This document shows positions 57,777 through 64,000 of a stretch of DNA of 64,000 bases, piece by piece. Position 1 is the stretch's first letter. Each line of letters opens with the position of its first letter. The stretch lies in NCBI RefSeq assembly GCF_024763615.1, contig NW_026604982.1, positions 1 through 64,000 of the forward strand. The letters are read 5' to 3'. The notes below the pieces were generated by a model. That model ran no database searches. It worked only from the letters and a program-made list of their open reading frames with translations, and had not been told where the DNA came from. Source of the stretch: Phlebotomus papatasi (taxonomy: Eukaryota > Arthropoda > Insecta > Diptera > Psychodidae). The position numbers and the translations under genes are program-made.

Positions 57777-59761
57777 TTTTGTGCATTTCTCGTCCAATTT
57801 TCCTTATTTCCGAGTTAAATTCTGCACATCTCAAACCTGAAGGAGGCTCTAAACAGATGTAAAGTTTGAGGCCCCTATCTCTCATAGTTTCCGAGATAAT
57901 CGACTTTAAAGATTTTCAAACACTTTTGTGCATCTCTCGTCCAATTCTCCTCACTTCCGAGTTAAATTCTGCACATCTCAAGCCTGAAGGAGGTTCTAAA
58001 CAGATGCAAGGTTTGAGGCCCCTATCCCTCATAGTTTCCGAGATAATCGACTTTAAAGATTTTCAAACACTTTTATGCATTTCTCGTCCAATTTTCCTTA
58101 TTTTCGAGTTAAATTCTGCACATCTCAAGCATGAAGGAGGCTCTAAACAGATGCAAAGTTTGAGGCCCCTATCTCTCATAGTTTCCGAGATAATCGACTT
58201 TAAAGATTTTCAAACACTTTAATGCTTTTCTCGTCCAACTCACCTCATTTCCAAGTGAAATTTTACACAGCTCAAGCCTGAAGGAGGCTCTAAACAGATG
58301 CAAAATTTGAGGTACCTATCTCTCATAGTTTCCGAGATAATCGATTTTAAAGATTTTCAGACTCTTTGGTGCCTTTCTCGTCCAATTTTCCTTATTTCCG
58401 AGTTAAGTTCTGCAAATCTCAAGCCTGAAGGAGGCACTAAACAGATGTAAAGTTTGAGGCCCCTATCTCTCATAGTTTCCGAGATAATCGACTTTAAAGA
58501 TTTTCAAACACTTTCGTGCATTTCTCGTCCAATTTTCCTTGTTTCCGAGTTAAATTCTGCACATCTCAAGCCTGAAGGAGGCTCTAAACGGATGTAAAGT
58601 TTGAGGCCACTATCTCTCATAGTTTCCGAGATAATCGACTTTAAAAATTTTCAAACACTTTTGTGTATTTCTCGTCCAATTTTCCTTATTTCCGAGTTAA
58701 ATTCGGCACATCTCAAGCCTGAAGGAGGCTCTAAACAGATGTAAGGTTTTGAGGCCCCTATCTCTCGTAGTTTCCGATATAATCGACTTTAAAAATTTTC
58801 AAACACTTTTATGCATTTCTCGTCCAATTTTCCTTGTTTCCGAGTTAAATTCTGCACATCTCAAGCCTGAAGGAGGCTCTAAACAGATGCAAAATTTGAG
58901 GCCCCTATCTCTCATAGTTTCCGAGATAATCGACTTTAAAGATTTTCAAACACTTTTATGCATTTCTCGTCCAATTTTCCTTGTTTCCGAGTTAAATTCT
59001 GCACATCTCAAGCCTGGAGGAGGCTCTGAACAGATGTAAAGTTTGAGGCTTCTATCTCTCATAGTTTCCGAGATAATCGACTTTAAAGATTTTCAAACAC
59101 TTTCGTGCATTTCTCGTCCAATTTTCCTTGTTTCCGAGTTAAATTCTGCACATCTCAAGCCTGGAGGAGGCTCTAAACAGATGCAAAGTTTGAGGCCCCT
59201 ATCTCTCATAGTTTCCGAGATAATCGACTTTAAAGATTTTCAAACACTTTTATGCATTTCTCGTGCAATTTTCCTTGTTTCCGAGTTAAATTGTGCACAT
59301 CTCAAGCCTGAAGGAGGCTCTAAACAGATGCAAAGTTTGAGGCCCCTATCTCTCATAGTTTCCGAGATAATCGACTTTAAAGATTTTCAAACACTTTCGT
59401 GCATTTCTCGTCCAATTTTCCTTGTTTCCGAGTTAAATTGTGCACATCTCAAGCCTGAAGGAGGCTCTAAACAGATGCAAAGTTTGAGGCCCCTATCTCT
59501 CATAGTTTCCGAGATAATCGACTTTAAAGATTTTCAAACACTTTTGTGCATTTCTCGTCCAATTTTCCTTATTTCCGAGTTAAATTCGGCACATCTCAAG
59601 CCTGAAGGAGGCTCTAAACAGATGTAAAGTTTTGAGGTCCCTATCTCTCATAGTTTCCGAGATAATCGACTTTAAAGATTTTCAAACACTTTCGTGCATT
59701 TCTCGTCCAATTTTCCTTGTTTCCGAGTTAAATTCTGCACATCTCAAGCCTGAAGGAGGCT

Positions 59762-61534
59762 CTAAACAAATGTAAAGTTTGAGGCCCCTATCTCTCATAA
59801 TTTCCGAGATAATCGACTTTAAAGATTTTCAAACACTTTTATGCATTTCTCGTCCAATTTTCCTTATTTCCGAGTTAAATTCTGCACATCTCAAGCCTGA
59901 AGGAGGCTCTAAACAAATGTAAAGTTTGAGGCCCCTATCTCTCATAATTTCCGAGATAATCGACTTTAAAGATTTTCAAACACTTTTATGCATTTCTCGT
60001 CCAATTTTCCTTATTTCCGAGTTAAATTCTGCACATCTCAAGCCTGAAGGAGGCTCTAAACAAATATAAAGTATGAGGCCCCAATCTCTCATAGTTTCCG
60101 AGATAATCGACTTTAAAGATTTTCAAACACTTTTATGCATTTCTCGTCCAATTTTCCTTATTTCCGAGTTAAATTCTGCACATCTCAAGCCTGAAGGAGG
60201 CTCTAAACAAATGTAAAGTTTGAGGCCCCTATCTCTCATACTTTCCGATATAATCGACTTTAAAGATTTTCAAACACTTTTATGCATTTCTCGTCCAATT
60301 TTCCTTATTTCCGAGTTAAATTCTGCACATCTCAAGCCTGAAGGAGGCTCTAAACAAATGTAAAGTATGAGGCCCCTATCTCTCATACTTTCCGAGATAA
60401 TCGACTTTAAAGATTTTCAAACACTTTTATGCATTTCTCGTCCAATTTTCCTTATTTCCGAGTTAAATTCTGCACATCTCAAGCCTGAAGGAGGCTCTAA
60501 ACAAATGTAAAGTATGAGGCCCCAATCTCTCATACTTTCCGAGATAATCGACTTTAAAGATTTTCAAACACTTTTATGCATTTCTCGTCCAATTTTCCTT
60601 ATTTCCGAGTTAAATTCTGCACATCTCAAGCCTGAAGGAGGCTCTAAACAAATGTAAAGTATGAGGCCCCAATCTCTCATAGTTTCCGAGATAATCGACT
60701 TTAAAGATTTTCAAACACTTTTGTGCATTTCTCGTCCAATTTTCCTTATTTTCGAGTTAAATTCTGCACATCTCAAGCCTGAAGGAGGCTCTAAACAAAT
60801 GTAAAGTATGAGGCCCCAATCTCTCATAGTTTCCGAGATAATCGACTTTAAAGATTTTCAAACACTTTTATGCATTTCTCGTCCAATTTTCCTTATTTCC
60901 GAGTTAAATTCTGCACATCTCAAGCCTGAAGGAGGCTCTAAACAAATGTAAAGTTTGAGGCCCCTATCTCTCATACTTTCCGAGATAATCGACTTTAAAA
61001 ATTTTCAAACACTTTTATGCATTTCTCGTCCAATTTTCCTTATTTCCGAGTTAAATTCTGCACATCTCAAGCCTGAAGGAGGCTCTAAACAAATGTAAAG
61101 TTTGAGGCCCCTATCTCTCATACTTTCCGAGATAATCGACTTTAAAGATTTTCAAACACTTTTATGCATTTCTCGTCCAATTTTCCTTATTTCCGAGTTA
61201 AATTCTGCACATCTCAAGCCTGAAGGAGGCTCTAAACAAATGTAAAGTTTGAGGCCCCTATCTCTCATACTTTCCGAGATAATCGACTTTAAAGATTTTC
61301 AAACACTTTTATGCATTTCTCGTCCAATTTTCCTTATTTCCGAGTTAAATTCTGCACATCTCAAGCCTGAAGGAGGCTCTAAACAAATGTAAAGTATGAG
61401 GCCCCAATCTCTCATAGTTTCCGAGATAATCGACTTGAAAGATTTTCAAACACTTTTATGCATTTCTCGTCCAATTTTCCTTATTTCCGAGTTAAATTCT
61501 GCACATCTCAAGCATGAAGGAGGCTCTAAACAAA
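59762..61534. repeat. Homogenised satellite subfamily run (about 12 monomers)
   Basis: A run of near-identical monomers marked by AAACAAATGTAAAG instead of AAACAGATG(C/T)AAAG. Many also have AGTATGAGGCCCCAATC and CATACTTTCC. All carry TAA in the toggle codon, so no open frame spans them. The marker occurs at about 147-bp steps from about 59765 to 61530 and is absent elsewhere in the window. This indicates recent local amplification of a single monomer. Confidence 0.88.
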
Positions 61535-64000
61535 TGTAAAGTATGAGGCCCCAATCTCTCATAGTTTCCGAGATAATCGACTTTAAAGATTTTCAAACAC
61601 TTTTATGCATTTCTCGTCCAATTTTCCTTATTTTCGAGTTAAATTCTGCACATCTCAAGCATGAAGGAGGCTCTAAACAGATGCAAAGTTTGAGGCCCCT
61701 ATCTCTCATAGTTTCCGAGATAATCGATTTTAAAGATTTTCAAACACTTTTATGCATTTCTCGTCCAATTTTCCTTGTTTCCGAGTTAAATTCGGCACAT
61801 CTCAAGCCTGAAGGAGGTTCTAAACAGATGCAAGGTTTGAGGCCCCTATCCCTCATAGTTTCCGAGATAATCGACTTTAAAGATTTTAAAACACTTTTAT
61901 GCCTTTCTCGTCCAATTTTCCTTATTTCCGAGTTAAATTCTGCAAATCTCAAGCCTGAAGGAGGCACTAAACAGATGTAAAGTTTGAGGCCCCTATCTCT
62001 CATAGTTTCCGAGATAATCGACTTTAAAGATTTTCAAACACTTTCGTGCATTTCTCGTCCAATTTTCCTTGTTTCCGAGTTATATTCTGCACATCTCAAG
62101 CCTGAAGGAGGCTCTAAATAGATGTAAAGTTTGAGGCCTCTATCTCTCATAGTTTCCGAGATAATCGACTTTAAAAATTTTCAAACACTTTTGTGCATTT
62201 CTCGTCCAATTTTCCTTATTTCCGAGTTAAATTCGGCACATCTCAAGCCTGAAGGAGGCTCTAAACAGATGTAAAGTTTTGAGGCCCCTATCTCTCATAG
62301 TTTCCGAGATAATCGACTTTAAAGATTTTCAAACACTTTCGTGCATTTCTCGTCCAATTTTCCTTGTTTCCGAGTTAAATTCTGCACATCTCAAGCATGA
62401 AGGAGGCTCTAAACAGATGCAAAGTTTGAGGCCCCTATCCCTCATAGTTTCCGAGATAATCGACTTTAAAGATTTTCAAACACTTTTGTGCATCTCTCGT
62501 CCAATTCTCCTCACTTCCGAGTTAAATTCTGCACATCTCAAGCATGAAGGAGGCTCTAAACAGATGCAAAGTTTGAGGCCCCTATCTCTCATAGTTTCCG
62601 GGATAATCGACTTTAAAGATTTTCAAACACTTTAATGCTTTTCTCGTCCAACTCACCTCATTTCCAAGTGAAATTTTGCACAGCTCTAGCCTGAAGGAGG
62701 CTCTAAACAGATGCAAAGTTTGAGGTACTTATCTCTCATAGTTTCCGAGATAATCGATTTTAAAGATTTTCAGACACTTTCGTGCCTTTCTCGTCCAATT
62801 TTCCTTATTTCCGAGTTAAATTCTGCAAATCTCAAGCCTGAAGGAGGCACTAAACAGATGTAAAGTTTGAGGCCCCTATCTCTCATAGTTTCCGAGATAA
62901 TCGACTTTAAAGATTTTCAAACACTTTCGTGCATTTCTCGTCCAATTTTCCTTGTTTCCGAGTTAAATTCTGCACATCTCAAGCATGAAGGAGGCTCTAA
63001 ACAGATGCAAAGTTTGAGGCCCCTATCGCTCATAGTTTCCGAGATAATCGACTTTAAAGATTTTCAAACACTTTTGTGCATCTCTCGTCCAATTCTCCTC
63101 ACTTCCGAGTTAAATTCTGCACATCTCAAGCATGAAGGAGGCTCTAAACAGATGCAAAGTTTGAGGCCCCTATCTCTCATAGTTTCCGAGATAATCGACT
63201 TTAAAGATTTTCAAACACTATTATGCATTTCTCGTGCAATTTTCCTTCTTTCCGAATTAAATTCTGCACGTCTCAAGCCTGAAGGAGGTTCTAAACAGAT
63301 GTAAAGTTTGAGGCCTCTATCTCTCATAGTTTCCGAGATAATCGACTTTAAAAATTTTCAAACACTTTTGTGCATTTCTCGTCCAATTTTCCTTATTTCC
63401 GAGTTAAATTCTGCACATCTCAAGCCTGAAGGAGGCTCTAAACAGATGTAAAGTTTTGAGGCCCCTATCTCTCATAGTTTCCGAGATAATCGACTTTAAA
63501 GATTTTCAAACACTTTCATGCATTTCTCGTCCAATTTTCCTTGTTTCCGAGTTAAATTCTGCACATCTCAAGCATGAAGGAGGCTCTAAACAGATGTAAA
63601 GTTTGAGGCCTCTATCTCTCATAGTTTCCGAGATAATCGACTTTAAAAATTTTCAAACACTTTTGTGCATTTCTCGTCCAATTTTCCTTATTTCCGAGTT
63701 AAATTCGGCACATCTCAAGCCTGAAGGAGGCTCTAAACAGATGTAAAGTTTTGAGGCCCCTATCTCTCATAGTTTCCGAGATAATCGACTTTAAAGATTT
63801 TCAAACACTTTCGTGCATTTCTCGTCCAATTTTCTTTGTTTCCGAGTTAAATTCTGCACATCTCAAGCCTGAAGGAGGCTCTAAACAGATGCAAAGTTTG
63901 AGGCCCCTATCGCTCATAGTTTCCGAGATAATCGACTTTAAAGATTTTCAAACACTTTTGTGCATCTCTCGTCCAATTCTCCTCACTTCCGAGTTAAATT

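Larger units (their letters stand above)
57772..64000. repeat. 147-bp satellite array, block 3 (about 42 monomers)
   Basis: Same monomer, phase and orientation as the other blocks. The monomer order just right of the BEL element resembles the segments at 44266-45946 on its left; the run at 57866 matches that at 45590. Once the BEL insertion is subtracted, this is a duplicated segment at an offset of about 4.27 kb. The array runs off the window end. No gene is visible. Confidence 0.97.

Overview
The window is eukaryotic and almost certainly comes from an arthropod, most likely an insect. It consists of a megasatellite-scale tandem array interrupted by two retrotransposons. No host single-copy gene, rRNA, tRNA or CRISPR array is visible. 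The arthropod assignment is inference: it rests on a PHD-finger CR1-type non-LTR element and a BEL/Pao LTR element sharing one array. The species cannot be named from this sequence.

Satellite: about 51 kb (1-28114, 33145-49767, 57772-64000; roughly 346 units) is made of a 147-bp monomer. Since 147 is 49 codons, one + strand frame stays open through runs of monomers. It closes where an ATGCAAAG variant becomes ATGTAAAG or where a 1-2 bp indel shifts the phase. These open frames are a by-product of monomer length and are not annotated as genes. The array has several levels of higher-order structure: trimers of about 442 bp, 9-mers of about 1325 bp, a 12-mer duplication of 1764 bp, duplicated blocks of about 7-10 kb, and one strongly homogenised run at 59762-61534.

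Insertion 1 (28115-33144, minus strand) is an apparently full-length, two-ORF non-LTR retrotransposon of the CR1/L2 group. ORF1 has a PHD finger, a coiled coil and a C-terminal RNA-binding-like region. ORF2 has an AP endonuclease and a reverse transcriptase. The two overlap by 14 nt, and the element ends in an (ATT)n tail. Both ORFs are intact, so the copy is young.

Insertion 2 (49768-57771, minus strand) is a BEL/Pao LTR retrotransposon with identical 224-bp LTRs and a 5-bp target duplication (AACAC). It reads gag, protease, then RT/RNase H/integrase. Its coding region is split by two GT-AG intervals (588 bp and 96 bp) that are phase-compatible with being introns, by one in-frame TAG, and by a nested 1523-bp Harbinger-like inverted-repeat DNA element (52985-54507, TSD TTA) made largely of a palindrome with 23-nt loop. 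The 588-bp interval carries an array of short hairpins whose stems vary in a compensatory way. I consider the candidate introns and the hairpin array the most novel content.

Order of events: satellite expansion came first, then the CR1-like and BEL insertions, both within a few bases of the same point of the monomer. The DNA element entered a BEL copy either here or in the parent of this copy.
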